DNA of 64,000 nt from Centrapalus pauciflorus (Eukaryota > Streptophyta > Magnoliopsida > Asterales > Asteraceae): the NCBI GenBank assembly GCA_020465985.1, contig JAANYP010004335.1, positions 496,001-560,000 on the forward strand, written 5' to 3'. A program made the translations under genes and the position numbers. Shown here piece after piece: positions 1-11,789 of this stretch. The notes beneath the pieces were generated by a model. It was not told where the DNA came from and made no database searches. It worked only from the letters and a program-made list of their open reading frames with translations. Position 1 is the first letter of the stretch. Each line of letters begins with the position of its first letter.

Positions 1-1347
<1,347 letters not shown>

Positions 1348-2243
1348 ATATATATGTTATAATTAAAAAGAACATTTTATGTCACATGTCATCTCCTGGA
1401 TGATGCACAACATTTTTATCTTTTAACTTTTTTTTTTCCTAATTTAACACATTCAATAAATTAATTATGTTAAGTTTCTTTACGAAATTATTTTTATGTG
1501 CTCAATAAATAGATTATAAATTACGTAATGAAACATATTAATGTAATTATTGCCTAAAATAAAAGATCAGACATTATCATTCCTAATAACTATTATTAAA
1601 TTAAAGTGTAAAAATTCATCGCTAATGTCAAAAGTACGGATGTTGTGTTAACACATATAAAATTTAAACTAGATAATTAATTTAAAGTTTAAAATAGATG
1701 ATTAAAATCTATCATTTGAATAGAAAATTTTAATTATTATTTTTCAGATTTAACATTTTTTAGTTCTTATGATTCTAAAGTTCTATTATAAAATTTTCAA
1801 TATAGTCGCACGTCTTAAATAGATAAAGTTTCCTTTATTCATATAATCCTAATAATTTATATTAAAAAAACACTAACAATGAAATCTTTTGCTAATCAAA
1901 TATGGACTTTTAAACTTCTATATTACAAATGATTAACTATGTTAACAAATATAAACATCTAATGTTTTCAATCGTCACTTGTCAATCATAATTTTGTATA
2001 AAAATAAAAAATTTAATATTTAAAATAGTTTACATAAATATAATTAGAATTCTAGATTTTTTTGATAAAAATTGTAATTTCTATTAAAAATATCACAAGC
2101 AACTAAGTTACTTTTTTCTTTAGTTTAACTATGTTTCAATTATTTTCATTTTAATTATATATATTTTCATAATAATTTATTATAAATATACAATGTATGT
2201 ATTTTCTAAACCAACCCATGTAATACATGAGTCTCTGACCTAG
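1348..2243 (+). mobile_element. Non-autonomous Helitron, 3' end resolved
   Basis: The 3' end has the Helitron layout: a hairpin CATGTA-A-TACATG (2217-2229), a 10-base spacer, then CTAG (2240-2243) followed by T. The interior resembles the Helitron pair at 55918-57197: a 'atgtcacatgtcatct' block near the 5' side, a 'tttaacac' block, and a 'tgcctaaaataaa...tatcattc' block. The 5' end is approximate, placed by analogy with those copies. No Rep/helicase coding sequence is present. Confidence 0.55.
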
Positions 2244-2834
2244 TTAAATAATAAAAAAACTAAAACCAAAAAATATTGATCGAAAAAAAATTATAAAACA
2301 GAGTAAAAGAAAAAGGTAATTTGTTATATTAATCAATCACATTTAATATTTATTCTATTATGATTAAGTTGAATTATATAGTCAATAACCTTTATTTAGA
2401 AAAGAGTCAATTGCTAAAATTAAAAAGAACTTTATGCGTTTTTAACAAAATTATTTATTTTTTATAATTAATAATATCAACTTTATATTTTTTTTTAATC
2501 ATATATAGCAAAGTATAAAAAAATTTATTGTTATAAATGATAAAAAGAATACAAAAATTAATATAATTAATGACACAAAATACAAAAGTTAATTTTATTC
2601 ATATAATAAATAAAAAAATTTATGTTACCATTGATAAGAAAATAAATAATATCGCTATAAATAATAAAAAGTCAAAATTTGTTATTATTTCTTATAATTG
2701 ACCGTTTAAAAAATAAATAATTAATTACACAATTTAAATATGTTTATTAAAAATTTTCCACTAAATAATAAGAAATTAATACAAAGCAGTTCAATAAAAC
2801 ATTAATTAGCATAATCCACCAGGCTTATTATGTG
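2244..2834. other. Upstream region of SBT1.6
   Basis: Very AT-rich with many short poly-A and poly-T runs; no gene seen. The promoter of the subtilase must lie here or overlap the Helitron upstream. I see no cis element I would defend apart from the TATA-like site listed separately. Confidence 0.5.
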
Positions 2835-2842
2835 TTTATAAA
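2835..2842 (+). promoter_or_regulatory. TATA-like box before SBT1.6
   Basis: TTTATAAA, the best TATA-like site near the gene. It is only 30 bases before the ATG at 2872, so if it is used the leader would be only a few bases long and the in-frame ATG at codon 7 might serve instead. Several weaker TATA-like strings lie further upstream in the AT-rich flank. Confidence 0.4.
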
Positions 2843-2871
2843 CACACACCCCAACACACAGATACTCACAC

Positions 2872-5205
2872 ATGGCACTTCAGTCTCCCATGGCTTTGCT
2901 CCTCTTCTGTTCACTTTTCTTCTTCTCCTTCGCCGCCGGCGAAGCCGTAATTACAGATCCGACGGTCAAAACTTACATTTTCCGAGTAGACGGTGAATCT
3001 AAGCCGTCGATTTTTCCTACTCACTATCACTGGTACACCTCCGAGTTCACTGAATCGACCAGCATCCTTCATGTATACGACACCGTTTTCAGAGGCTTCT
3101 CTGCTTCTCTTACTCCTTCGCAGGCTTCAGCTTTGGGAAAGCATCCTTCTGTACTGACGATGTTTGAAGATCGCCGTCGAGAGCTCCACACTACTCGCTC
3201 GCCGCAGTTTGTTGGATTGAGAAACCAGCGAGGTTTGTGGTCAGAATCGGACTACGGTTCTGATGTCATTATTGGCGTATTTGATACAGGAATTTGGCCG
3301 GAGAGAAGGAGCTTCTCGGATCTGAATCTCGGACCGGTTCCAAGTCGTTGGAAAGGCGTTTGTCAGACGGGAGTCAGATTCACGGCTAAGAACTGTAATA
3401 GGAAGATCGTTGGAGCTCGATTTTTCTCCAAAGGACATGAAGCTTCTGGTGGATTAGGAGGCGGTATTGGATTCGGTGGCGCGATTAACGATACGGTTGA
3501 GTTTCGGTCTCCGAGAGACGCTGATGGCCACGGAACTCACACGGCGTCAACAGCCGCCGGTAGGTACGTTTTTAAAGCTAGTATGGCCGGTTACGCTGCC
3601 GGAATTGCTAAAGGTGTCGCTCCGAAAGCTAGGTTAGCTGTTTATAAAGTTTGCTGGAGAGGTGCTGGATGTTTTGATTCTGATATCCTTGCGGCGTTTG
3701 ATGCTGCCGTAAATGACGGCGTTGATGCGATCTCTATTTCTATCGGAGGCGGAGACGGCATTTCCTCGCCGTATTATCTCGATCCGATTGCAATCGGAGC
3801 TTACGGCGCTGTTTCTAGAGGAATTTTTGTTTCTTCCTCCGCCGGAAACGACGGTCCTAACGGAATGTCAGTGACTAACCTCGCTCCATGGCTCACTACC
3901 GTCGGAGCAGGTACAATTGACAGGAATTTCCCGGCAGAAGTCATCCTCGGCGACGGAAGGAAGCTTGCCGGTGTATCGTTATACGCTGGTCCCTCAATCA
4001 GCGGAAAAAAGTATCCCCTAATTTATCCCGGAAAATCAGGAATTCTATCTGCTTCGTTGTGTATGGACAATGCGTTGGATCCTAACCTCGTGAAGGGTAA
4101 AATAGTAATTTGTGATCGAGGTAGTAGTCCAAGGGTGGCCAAGGGTTTGGTGGTGAAGAAAGCCGGCGGTGTCGGAATGATTCTATCCAACGGAGTTTCT
4201 AACGGCGAAGGTCTCGTCGGCGACGCTCATCTTATCCCGGCTTGCTCTGTTGGTTCCGACGAAGGAGACCAAATCAAAGCTTACGCCGCCACCGGCCGTG
4301 CTACTGCTACGATTAATTTCCAAGGAACAGTGCTCGGAATTAAACCTGCGCCGGTGGTGGCTTCATTTTCCGGTAGGGGACCTAACGGTATGAATCCAGA
4401 GATTCTAAAACCGGATTTGATTGCTCCGGGAGTCAACATTTTAGCCGCTTGGACTGACGCTGTCGGTCCGACGGGATTAGATTCCGATGCTCGTAAAATG
4501 GAGTTTAATATCCTGTCAGGAACTTCAATGTCCTGTCCTCATGTGAGCGGTGCCGCTGCTTTGTTGAAATCTGCCCACCCTGACTGGTCACCGGCGGCAA
4601 TAAAGTCCGCCATCATGACCACCGCAAGCACCGTCAATAAACAACTCCAACCAATGACAGATGAATCCACCGGAAACGCTACAACTCCTTATGATTTCGG
4701 TGCTGGTCATTTAAACCTTGATCTCGCAATGGATCCAGGTCTTGTTTATGATCTCACCAATGAAGATTACGTGAGTTTCTTATGCTCAATTGGCTATGGT
4801 GCAAAGACAATTCAGGTGATCACTCGATCACCGGCGGCTTGTCCAATGAGAAGAAAACCAGTGCCGGAGAACTTGAATTACCCATCAATTGCAGCCTTGT
4901 TTTCCACCGGAAAAAAAGGGGTTTTAAGGAAAACTTTGATTAGAAGAGTGAAGAATGTTGGGGATGTGAATTCAGTTTACACAGTGAAGGTGGAGGCGCC
5001 AAAGGGTGTGACGGTGGCGGTGAGGCCCGGAAAGTTGGTATTTTCCGACAAGGTGAGGGAATTGAGTTACTACGTGACGGTGAAAATCGACGGGGCCAAT
5101 ATGGTGATGGGTGATTCGGGTGCGGTATTCGGGTCACTTTCATGGGTCGATGGAAAGCATGTGGTTCGAAGCCCAATTGTGGTGACACAATTAGACCCAC
5201 TGTGA
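2872..5205 (+). CDS. SBT1.6: Subtilisin-like serine protease, SBT1.6 type
   Basis: A 777-residue secreted subtilase (MEROPS S8, plant pyrolysin group), predicted to act in the cell wall or apoplast. In order: hydrophobic signal peptide (about 1-24); I9 propeptide (about 33-105); a mature start probably at the TTRSPQF motif near 107; catalytic Asp138 in DTG, His220 in DGHGTH, oxyanion Asn326 in SAGNDGP, Ser552 in GTSMSCPHVSG; a PA domain inserted at about 370-475; and a C-terminal Fn3-like domain starting near the NLNYPSI motif at 667. The triad and Asn are all present and the length is normal. It is a single exon, as usual for the SBT1 family. Long stretches, such as FRVDGxSxPSIFPTHYHWY and the DADGHGTHT region, match what I know of Arabidopsis SBT1.6, so I assign that subgroup; the physiological substrate is not known to me. 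Base composition is clearly more GC-rich than the flanks, as for a gene under selection. Confidence 0.95.
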   Translation: MALQSPMALLLFCSLFFFSFAAGEAVITDPTVKTYIFRVDGESKPSIFPTHYHWYTSEFTESTSILHVYDTVFRGFSASLTPSQASALGKHPSVLTMFEDRRRELHTTRSPQFVGLRNQRGLWSESDYGSDVIIGVFDTGIWPERRSFSDLNLGPVPSRWKGVCQTGVRFTAKNCNRKIVGARFFSKGHEASGGLGGGIGFGGAINDTVEFRSPRDADGHGTHTASTAAGRYVFKASMAGYAAGIAKGVAPKARLAVYKVCWRGAGCFDSDILAAFDAAVNDGVDAISISIGGGDGISSPYYLDPIAIGAYGAVSRGIFVSSSAGNDGPNGMSVTNLAPWLTTVGAGTIDRNFPAEVILGDGRKLAGVSLYAGPSISGKKYPLIYPGKSGILSASLCMDNALDPNLVKGKIVICDRGSSPRVAKGLVVKKAGGVGMILSNGVSNGEGLVGDAHLIPACSVGSDEGDQIKAYAATGRATATINFQGTVLGIKPAPVVASFSGRGPNGMNPEILKPDLIAPGVNILAAWTDAVGPTGLDSDARKMEFNILSGTSMSCPHVSGAAALLKSAHPDWSPAAIKSAIMTTASTVNKQLQPMTDESTGNATTPYDFGAGHLNLDLAMDPGLVYDLTNEDYVSFLCSIGYGAKTIQVITRSPAACPMRRKPVPENLNYPSIAALFSTGKKGVLRKTLIRRVKNVGDVNSVYTVKVEAPKGVTVAVRPGKLVFSDKVRELSYYVTVKIDGANMVMGDSGAVFGSLSWVDGKHVVRSPIVVTQLDPL

Positions 5206-6272
5206 TTTTCTTCAACTTATTTTCTCTTTTAACTTATCCTGATCGTGTGGTGGTGTTTTCGCCGGTAAATTATTCCGATGTAGGTGTGTAGGTGGCGATT
5301 TGCCGGAGAGTATGGCCGGAGAAGATAGATTCTCTGGTAGGGGCGATGTGTTTGCCTTTCTAAGGGTCAACCTTTTCATTTGTTTCTTTTTTGGTTTGTT
5401 TTCAATTTTTCTTTGGTTTTCAGTTTTCACAATTATGTAAAATATAACCTACATGGTTTGCTGTTAGTGCAAATTTTCCAAAAACAAGAAAAAGAAAACG
5501 GGTCGAAGAAGTCGAGATTTCATGTACACGACGTGTGTATCGATTCATTAAAAAGCCCGGTATAGATTAGACTTGTGAAAACTTAATCAAGTGCCTTCTT
5601 TGACCGCTAAAGTCGAGCTATAGCTTACAATGGTTCAACTGTAGAGGTGGTAATTTCAATCCAACGGACTAAATGACTTGGAGACGTAAATGACACTTCG
5701 TAAAAAAACTAAGATAAGAAAGAACGAAATTTTTAAAAAAATATGAAATCGTAGAAAATGATCTACCAAGCAATTTGTTCTTTGAAATTCTTTTCAATAT
5801 CATGTAATAATTTTGTCTTTTTGTGGTCAGTTGGTTTAACTCGTTTTGCTTAAATGACCAGGTTTGCCACCACTTCAATATTGTTTGGTTTTGTAGCTTA
5901 TGACATTAATGAATCGTACACCATCGAGGGCTCGAGCCTATATCGCTTGGCAATTTTTAATTTATTGCTAATTCACTTGACGGTTGCAGTGGAGTCATGT
6001 TTAAGTTTGGCGGTACATTTGATTAATATTGAAATTAATTAGAAACATTATTTCAACTCTCATGACGATTAAACTTAATCCATTACTAATTTAAAAACCA
6101 GTTATCTTAGAATAATAGGTATACCCACCATTCTGGAATCCATCAATTTAGGCCACCTCAACGCCATATCAACTAATCTCTTTTTACCATTTCCATTTTA
6201 AAACTTTGGAAATAATCATCATTCTAATATTTTTATCCCATACTTATTTACCAAATATATTTTAGAAACAAA
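5206..6272. other. SBT1.6 3' flank and intergenic DNA
   Basis: The first 250 bases are less AT-rich than what follows and likely include the 3'UTR. I found no clean AATAAA close to the stop. The rest holds no gene; short open frames have no recognisable protein character. Confidence 0.5.
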
Positions 6273-6455
6273 ATGAGAGAAGAGGTAGAAAGAGAGAGAG
6301 AAGCCGTCGGGAAAACGGAGCCGTTGGGAGGGAGTATTTTCTTGGGGCCGCTCACCCAGGATGGTGTTCTCGCCGGGGATTTCTTGCGTGGTAAAGCCTC
6401 CGGTCTCAACGGCTTATGTACACCGCCTTGCCTTAATTATGAATCTGCTTATTGA
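6273..6455 (+). other. Small GC-rich open frame, function unknown
   Basis: A 60-codon frame opens at ATG 6273 and ends at TGA 6453-6455. It starts with a charged MREEVERERE stretch and continues with a Gly-rich part (GGSIFLGP, GLNGLCTPP). It sits in an island of about 180 bases clearly richer in GC than its surroundings. I recognise no family, signal peptide or splice structure. It may be a gene scrap carried by a transposon, since 'ggccacctcaacgccat' just upstream looks like transposon sequence, or chance. Not to be taken as a gene without expression evidence. Confidence 0.2.
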
Positions 6456-6814
6456 AGTGGATGAATAGGAACAAGAGTTATTCTACCTAATATCTAATAA
6501 TAATGGTATGTTTTCAAGTTTAGTTTGCATACTCAGATATTCTTAAAGTATCTAACAAAAGTATATTTAAACAAACAAACTTGATTCATATGAATCATTT
6601 TTTATTTTTATTTTGGAAAAAGATCATGTGATAATTGGATACATTTTTTAAAATTCTATTAATATTTTATCGAAAGAATGTTTGGTATTTATTTAATCCT
6701 GAAATTTAATATTGCTAATTTGCCAAATTGCCTACTTTTCCCATTTTAAGGCAATTTTATCGTCTCCTTCTTGACCCGGTCAAAAAATGATTTATTATAT
6801 AAATAAAAAAAGCA

Positions 6815-7080
6815 ACATATTTTCATATTTTTTGTGTTTTCATCATTTCATGTTTTTTTTTCCAGAAAAATCCTCAAATTAATTTTTTTCCTTTTTTGTT
6901 TAGTGAATTTGACTATTAGAACTCGGTTTTTCAGTTTTTAAGGACTCGGTTTACTAATTATAACCAAACTCTAATAGTCAAATTTCACAAAACTAGAAAA
7001 AAAAAATTAACTTGAGAATGTAACTGGAAAAAAAATAACATAGAGTGACGAAAACACAAAAACCATGAAATCATATTGGT
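6815..7080. repeat. Foldback repeat, copy 1
   Basis: An inverted repeat. The left arm ('ttgtgttttcat', 'tttgtttagtgaatttgac') is mirrored by the right arm ('gtcaaatttcacaaa', 'gaaaacacaaaaa') around a centre holding 'actcggttt...ggactcggtttactaattataacc'. A second copy lies at 9505-9725 with the same 'tttactaattataac' centre. It is probably a foldback MITE; no target duplication resolved. Confidence 0.6.
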
Positions 7081-7435
7081 TTTTTTAATAACAAACCCAA
7101 AAAAATACAAAATACTTTTAATTAAAAGTTTTTAAAAAAAACATGCAATCCATAATTACCTGAGTGTCCAAAAGTCATGTTTTGTATGATTCCATCATAC
7201 TTTTAATTAGTAATTCTTAAATTTTGCAGGGAACAGAATTTCTTGCTCCTTTCTTTCTCATGTCATTTTTACTTTACAAAAAGAGTATTTATAATTGTTT
7301 CGAATGATTCCCTGTTGCTTTGTTTTTTCTTTTACTCTTTTGTAAATAAATAAATAATATTTATTTTAATTTTAATTAAATAAAATAAATGGTTTTATCT
7401 TGTGTACAACATGATATCTACACTTTAAATCTTTA

Positions 7436-7661
7436 GGGCTCGATTGGCTAGCAAATGAAATTCATAGTTTGAAATGTTGCATTACTAAAAAAATGATTAA
7501 AATTTGTTCAAATTCAATTAAAATTTGTGATTGAAAATTTTATCAATCGTTGTTAATTATAACAAAATTTAGATTCCAACATCCTTATTCTTATGGGACT
7601 CTACTCTAAACACTATTAAAATTAATTATTTTAATTTTTATTAAGCGAATCAAATAGGGCC
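7436..7661. mobile_element. PIF/Harbinger-like MITE, TSD TTA
   Basis: 226 bp with ends GGGCTCGATTGG and CAAATAGGGCC (inverted, imperfect) flanked by TTA at 7433-7435 and 7662-7664. A 3-bp TTA duplication and GG-rich TIRs are typical of PIF/Harbinger (Tourist) MITEs. No coding capacity. Confidence 0.65.
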
Positions 7662-7664
7662 TTA

Positions 7665-8416
7665 GTCTGTATCGATTAAAGTGAATGATTGTTTGCATAA
7701 ACTAAACCATTATCGGCAAGCGCATCTTTTAGGGTGTGCGGGAGGATTGACCGCACAGTGCATCCAATTTCGTAGGGCCTCACAGTCATTGGTAAGAATC
7801 TAAATTTATTTTAATTTCTCATTAATAAGTTTTTATGTTATTCCGACTTTCACTTTACTTATTAAAATTGAGTATCAAAATAATTAATTTATTATTTAAA
7901 ATATTTAAGAGACTATGTTGTAATCACAAGCACAAAGTCTTCAAAATCAATATGACGGTCCCTATTATCGGGATAGCCAATTAAACTTTCATGCAAAAAT
8001 AAACTAATAGGAAATTCAAAAGGATAATGATGTAGATATATAATTTCACAATAAAAAATGTTTTTAGAAAGCCTCATACAAACAATATTTTTTAATCATT
8101 TAATACTGAGTCTAAATATTATTAAATCAATTAAGCATTCTGTATATTGAAACATGTCTCTCTATTATCACTGTAAATATACTTTCTATTAATAAAAAAT
8201 AGCTTTAAAAAATACAATTGTATAACTCATTAAAATAATCAGAGATATGAAAGAAATGCAAATCAACAATACAACAATTTATTCACAATATAATTTTTTT
8301 TATGAATCATAAATTAAAGGATTAATAAGAACAAATATCAATTCTGTTTCATTTGTGTTTTTGCTATGAAATCCTAACTAGTATAAAGTAAAAAAAAAAA
8401 TGTCTGCCAATTTAAA
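7665..8416. other. Intergenic AT-rich DNA
   Basis: No gene. A short less AT-rich patch near 7720-7795 ('gggtgtgcgggaggattgac') looks like a transposon remnant but cannot be classified. Confidence 0.4.
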
Positions 8417-8589
8417 GGGCATCGCTATATGTACACCCCCTTCCTTAAATTTTACTAATCACACACCCCTTTATTCACATTATTTTTGTTAATGACGTGA
8501 GACTCAATGATTAAAAGTTAATCTTCTATCACATTAAGAAATGGGTGTGTGATTAGCAATTGACGGATGTGTGCGTATAGAATTGCCCC
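8417..8589. mobile_element. hAT-like MITE with 8-bp TSD
   Basis: Starts GGGCATCGCTATATGTACAC and ends with the imperfect inverse of it (...GTGCGTATAGAATTGCCCC). The shared inner block TAATCACACACCC appears inverted on the other side. Flanks repeat AATTTAAA (8409-8416 and 8590-8597); the match extends by two bases (CC), so an 8-10 bp duplication is possible and a Mutator origin cannot be excluded. Confidence 0.65.
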
Positions 8590-8717
8590 AATTTAAAATG
8601 TATATAGTTTGTAGCATATTTATTGTATTCTAAATGCAATAATTGAATTGGATTGTATTTTTTGATAAACAAAGCTATTTTTATGTGAGAAATATAACAC
8701 ATATATTATTATTGTTA

Positions 8718-9042
8718 GGGTTAAGTACCATTTTGACCATCCAACTTTCAGATTTGTCCCATTTAGTCATTAAACTATTGTTTTGTCATGATTTATCCAC
8801 TAATCTTTAGTTTAGTTTTCTATTTTGCGGAAAACGAATCAAACTAATGGCTAAATCGGTACAAAATGTAATAGTTCAGTGGTTAAATCAGAAAAATTTT
8901 CAGTGGTTAAATCTATAAAAAGAATGTTTAGTGGCTAAATACATATATAAGAAATAATTTATCATCTAAATCAGAACAAAAAATAGTTTAATGGTTAAAT
9001 AAAAAAATCTGAAAATTAGATGGTTAAAATGACACTTAACCC
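8718..9042. mobile_element. MITE with TIR GGGTTAAGTACCATTTTGACC
   Basis: Terminal inverted repeats: GGGTTAAG.ACCATTTTGAC at the left mirrored by 'GTTAAAATGACACTTAACCC' at the right, with more inverted matches inside ('ccaactttcagattt' against 'aaatctgaaaattag'). Direct repeats TTGTTA flank it (8712-8717, 9043-9048). Superfamily uncertain. 'Gtggttaaat' and 'agtggctaaat' motifs repeat in the interior. Confidence 0.65.
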
Positions 9043-9048
9043 TTGTTA

Positions 9049-9504
9049 TTATCATTCAATAATTCTGGGTGCACCTTATTTCCTTTGTGGTTACGTCGCT
9101 GAATGTAGTATTTTATCGGCAACCGACTAAATCTATGGTTCCAACATTTATATATGGTTTACAAATACAATAAAATGAACATAATTTTCTTTTTCTGGAA
9201 TCTGAAAGTGACTACATATAATATTGAAAGTGTTTTAGATTAAATCCAAGATGTGATGTTTCATAAATCATACAAGAGGATAATTAATATTGAGATTGTG
9301 ATTTGAATTGGCATGTTGATTGAGAGATGCACCTAACTACAATCATAGACTTGTCATGCAATTCAAATTAAACCATATCAACTTTAGGAGTAAAATTCAT
9401 TTCACATGATCAAATGAGTCACTCAACAAACGTATTTGTAGATGGAGGTGATTTGTACACAACATATTTTCTTCATACATAATAATTCTATATAAATAGA
9501 CTAA
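9049..9504. other. Intergenic AT-rich DNA
   Basis: No gene, RNA or repeat that I can support. Confidence 0.4.
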
Positions 9505-9725
9505 TTATAACCGGGTTAATTTTTTTTTTTTGTTTAGTGAAATTTGGACATTAAAATCCAGTTTTTTAGTTTTTAAAAATCCGGTTTACTAATTATAACT
9601 GGATTTAATGTCGAAACTTCACTAAACCAAAAATAAAAAATTAACTTCAGGGCATTTATGAAAAAGAAATTAACATAGAGGGACGAAAACGTAAAAAAAT
9701 ATGAGAACATGATTTTTTTCATAAT
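9505..9725. repeat. Foldback repeat, copy 2
   Basis: Second copy of the repeat at 6815-7080: 'ttttgtttagtgaaatttgga...ccagtttttagtttttaaaaatccggtttactaattataac' mirrored by 'gaaacttcactaaaccaaaaa', then 'aaaaattaacttcag' and 'aacatagagggacgaaaac'. Runs partly through an open frame on the minus strand that I regard as chance. Confidence 0.6.
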
Positions 9726-10079
9726 GTACCCTAAAAAACAAATAAAAAGTTCACGTAAACTACCATGGTCTGATAGATAAATTATGGGCTTAGAGTGTTT
9801 GCTTTGCAAGTTATAAGCCCAAAAACGTGTCTAATAAAAAGAGTTTGATGTCATTTTTTTTAATTATTTACTGAAGTTAACTTTTGTAACATTTTTTTCA
9901 TAAATAAACAATAACATATAAAATTGTAAACATGTCTAATAAAAAGAGTTTAATATCATTTTTTTTAACTATTAAAGATTGTAATAAAACGATCAATTTC
10001 TTTTTAAGTAGTTGTATATACTTAACATTCAAACATAAACCATATATGATAAAAGTAAGGAATAAGAAATATAATGGAT

Positions 10080-10500
10080 GTATATATTTATATTTTTTAT
10101 AACTCGTTTTTTTTTTATTTGGTAGTTATATTTTTCATTTTTGCTTCCATTTCGTAGTTATATTTTATATTTTCATCAGGTAATTATATATTTTTTTTCT
10201 TTTCAATAAATGCTTTAACTTATAAATGATTATATTTATTTGGTAGTTATATATTTCATTTTTTTTTTCCATTTTATCAGTTTTCCGGTTCAGTCTCAAA
10301 TCCTGCACATCTCTAATTTTCATGACACCAATATAAAGTATTTGCATAGAATTTTTTCCAGTTGTATAAGTTTTGTAAGTTAAAAAGCATTAAACGAAGA
10401 CAGAGAAAAAAATATAATTATTTAATGAAAACAAAAGTAAAGTATAACTACTAAATGTAAACAAAAAAAATGTAACTATCAAATGAAAGAAAAACATATA
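10080..10500. repeat. AT-rich palindromic repeat with GGTAGTTATAT motif
   Basis: 'ATTTGGTAGTTATAT' variants recur four times on the left (10118-10250) and are mirrored by 'ATATAATTATTTAATGAAAAC' and 'tataactactaaatgtaaac' variants on the right (10410-10490). Probably another foldback element; ends not resolved. It sits directly before the Helitron at 10551. Confidence 0.45.
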
Positions 10501-10550
10501 AATAAAAATATGTACCTATTGTATGTCGTCATCCCTAAAAATCTATGTAT

Positions 10551-11081
10551 TCTATTATAAGAGTAACTAGAGTGCTACTTGGCACTTAACTATGCTGTCA
10601 CTTGGCAAAGCTTGTATTTGACACGTGTACTTCATATTTTTTTTTTTGTTTAAATAAGTAATTACAAGTCATTTATAGTTATCATGTTTTAGGAATTTGA
10701 TTAATGACCTTGGTTTGATAGTTTTTCAATGGTTGATATACGAGACTTGCAAAATGAAAATTCTAATTTCTAAGGGTTGACATTAATTATTAATAAAACT
10801 AAGGTTTATTGTATCTCAATTATGTATTGTCGTTAATTATAAATAATACTAAGGATCTTACTATGATTTTTTTTATTCATTATTTGGAGGTTTCTTAAAT
10901 TATTTTAATAATTTTTTTTATTCTATAATCTATAATGTTTAAATAAATATTTAGTCACATTTCATTATAGTATTTATAGTTTGTACCGTTTATTGAGTTC
11001 TATAATTATTTTAAAATTTGTAATTTATTAAAAATGTTATCATTCAAAACAGATCCGTATATTATACGGGTAATAAACTAG
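10551..11081 (+). mobile_element. Non-autonomous Helitron (531 bp)
   Basis: Candidate 5' end TCTATTATAAGAGTAACTAG. The 3' end has a hairpin CCGTATA-T-TATACGG (11055-11069), a short spacer and CTAG (11078-11081) followed by T. The 5' side carries 'cttggcac...cacgtgtac', which resembles other plant non-autonomous Helitrons. The base before the 5' TC is T, not the usual A, so the start may be off by a few bases. No protein coding. Confidence 0.6.
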
Positions 11082-11789
11082 TAAATACATAAAAGACATA
11101 AACTACATGATCAATATATCTAAACATGAACTTTGATATCTTCATTGTTTTATTTTGGTTAATATTAAAAAAACTCTATCAACTTTTTTTTATTTTCTTA
11201 ATTAAGTTTCTAGATTTTTTTTTTAATTTTTTAAGTTCCTAAACTATTTTTGTCATATTCAAAATTGTATATTTGATCTTTTGACCAGTTACCAATCAAG
11301 TAACATTAGTTTTTTTAATATGATTAATGTTAGAAAAAATCCACAATCTTTTTATAATTTAGTGATTAAGTCCTTAAACTTTTGTTTTACTAAATGTGTT
11401 TTTTCAGCTAATCCAGTACCTAGTTAAAAATATATATACATTTAAATAAACAAATATAGTTTGACTTAAATAATTTAATGAAAAAAAAAATTAATTAGAT
11501 TTTTTTATATCAACCCTTTTATTCTTATCGAACCATGTCGATAGAAAGTTTTATAGAAATCAAACGGCTAAATTTTATGGACAGAAGTCTGTTCCCTGAT
11601 TAACGGTCAAGATCAGCTCGATATGTATTATCAGAGGTGGGCCCTCACCTACTCAATCAGTCTCCTGTGACCCAGACATCAAAACCCTCATGCCTACGTG
11701 TCAGGCAAATCCTTAAGTAGACCCCACAACACCACGTCATCTTTGAACATATATGCCCCACCCCGTCTTCCCACTAGCATTAAATTCTA
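11082..11789. other. Intergenic DNA with a GC-richer island
   Basis: Mostly AT-rich. From about 11580 to 11780 composition shifts strongly ('gtgggccctcacctactcaatc', 'cctacgtgtcaggc', 'accacgtcatc'), with ACGT-core strings of the kind seen in plant promoters. There is no open frame across it. It may be a relic of a promoter or gene edge, cut off by the MULE that starts at 11790. Confidence 0.4.
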
